DNA from: Chloroflexota bacterium
GTDB taxonomy: Bacteria > Chloroflexota > Anaerolineae > Anaerolineales > UBA4823
Length of the DNA stretch: 31,456 nt
Assembly: GCA_023395675.1 (NCBI GenBank)
Contig: JAEWYL010000045.1
Coordinates: 1-31,456, forward strand
Direction of reading: 5' to 3'
Part shown: piece by piece, positions 31,260 to 31,456 of the stretch
How positions within the stretch are numbered: position 1 is the first letter of the stretch
Layout of the letters: each line of letters begins with the position of its first letter
Translations under genes and position numbers: made by a program
Notes under the pieces: generated by a model
Told to the model about the DNA's origin: nothing
The model's input: the letters and a program-made list of their open reading frames with translations, nothing else
The model's database searches: none

Positions 31260-31456
31260 ACCAGGTCATCCCGCTGAACACCACACCCTGGGAGAAAACC
31301 GGAGCAACAGGGCAAGTATAACACCGAACCGGCAGAGGCCCGCACTGCCCCACCGGGGCGGTGCAGCTCTCTGCCGGCGCAGATCAGGTTCCGGTGGACG
31401 GGGTGTGGTTGCTGCCAAACCCCATCCACCCCTCAATACGTTAACAGGGTGATTTG
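31260..31456. other. Non-coding end of the window upstream of the rhomboid gene
   Basis: No gene is supported. Two GC-rich hairpins are present: 31342-31351 with 31355-31364 (10 bp, one wobble) and an imperfect one at 31393-31404 with 31419-31430. They could be the end of a gene beyond the window or a structured rhomboid leader. Confidence 0.5.

Noticed and set aside
31199..31429. 76-codon minus-strand frame upstream of the rhomboid gene
   Set aside because: It overlaps the rhomboid start in another frame and crosses the GC-rich hairpins; no ribosome binding site or known motif is seen.

Overview
This 31.5 kb window is bacterial chromosome, moderately GC-rich by eye (not computed) and densely coded, with genes on both strands. 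No rRNA, tRNA, CRISPR or prophage block was seen. The gene mix points to an Anaerolineae-type Chloroflexota genome: several HisKA_3-type and hybrid histidine kinases, a lipoprotein HtrA, a zinc-free DnaJ, an eRF1-like protein, a STAS/SEC14-type small protein, a membrane ClpP-class protease and a rhomboid. This placement rests on gene content only and no phylogeny was possible.

Layout. 1-2353 (+): the end of a membrane protein (probably an ABC-2 permease), a small conserved-looking protein, a membrane-anchored alpha/beta hydrolase and a CPBP protease. 2499-4968 (-): a two-component pair. The kinase carries a one-base frameshift in its ATPase domain, and the broken downstream part can be read in another frame to 3245. 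5400-10478 (+): a YbdG-like mechanosensitive channel followed by GH1 and GH3 beta-glucosidases. 10683-13860: four small membrane proteins. 14088-15488 (-): a B12-binding radical SAM protein. 15810-18829 (+): a translationally coupled response regulator and large membrane kinase. 18836-19342 (-): a DinB-like protein. 19657-21468: a complete IS1182-family element. 21512-23491 (-): a hybrid REC-GAF-PAS histidine kinase.

23883-31259 is rich in protein quality-control functions: a DnaJ/CbpA-like chaperone, a lipoprotein HtrA protease with PDZ domain, an eRF1-like (baeRF/Vms1-type) protein with a GGGSQ loop and a zinc ribbon, a STAS-like protein, a coiled-coil membrane protein, a membrane ClpP-class protease translationally coupled to a C-terminally anchored AhpD-like CxxCxxxH protein, and a rhomboid protease. 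They may together serve envelope and ribosome quality control. That is an inference from neighbourhood, because they are not one operon.

The most unusual signal is in the non-coding DNA. Many gaps hold a long, nearly perfect hairpin (14-25 bp stems). Some lie between convergent genes and look like bidirectional terminators, but three lie in divergent promoter gaps where neither neighbour needs one. The 8-mer TCTTCTCG (either strand) occurs seven times in about 4 kb of gaps, several times with a hairpin just downstream on the same strand. In at least two places it forms one end of an imperfect inverted repeat whose other end is GTGGTTCTYTC. This looks like a small dispersed repeat family or a shared leader element. 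A second oddity is a 31-bp tandem repeat after the DnaJ-like gene, with a 15-bp hairpin that includes that gene's stop codon.
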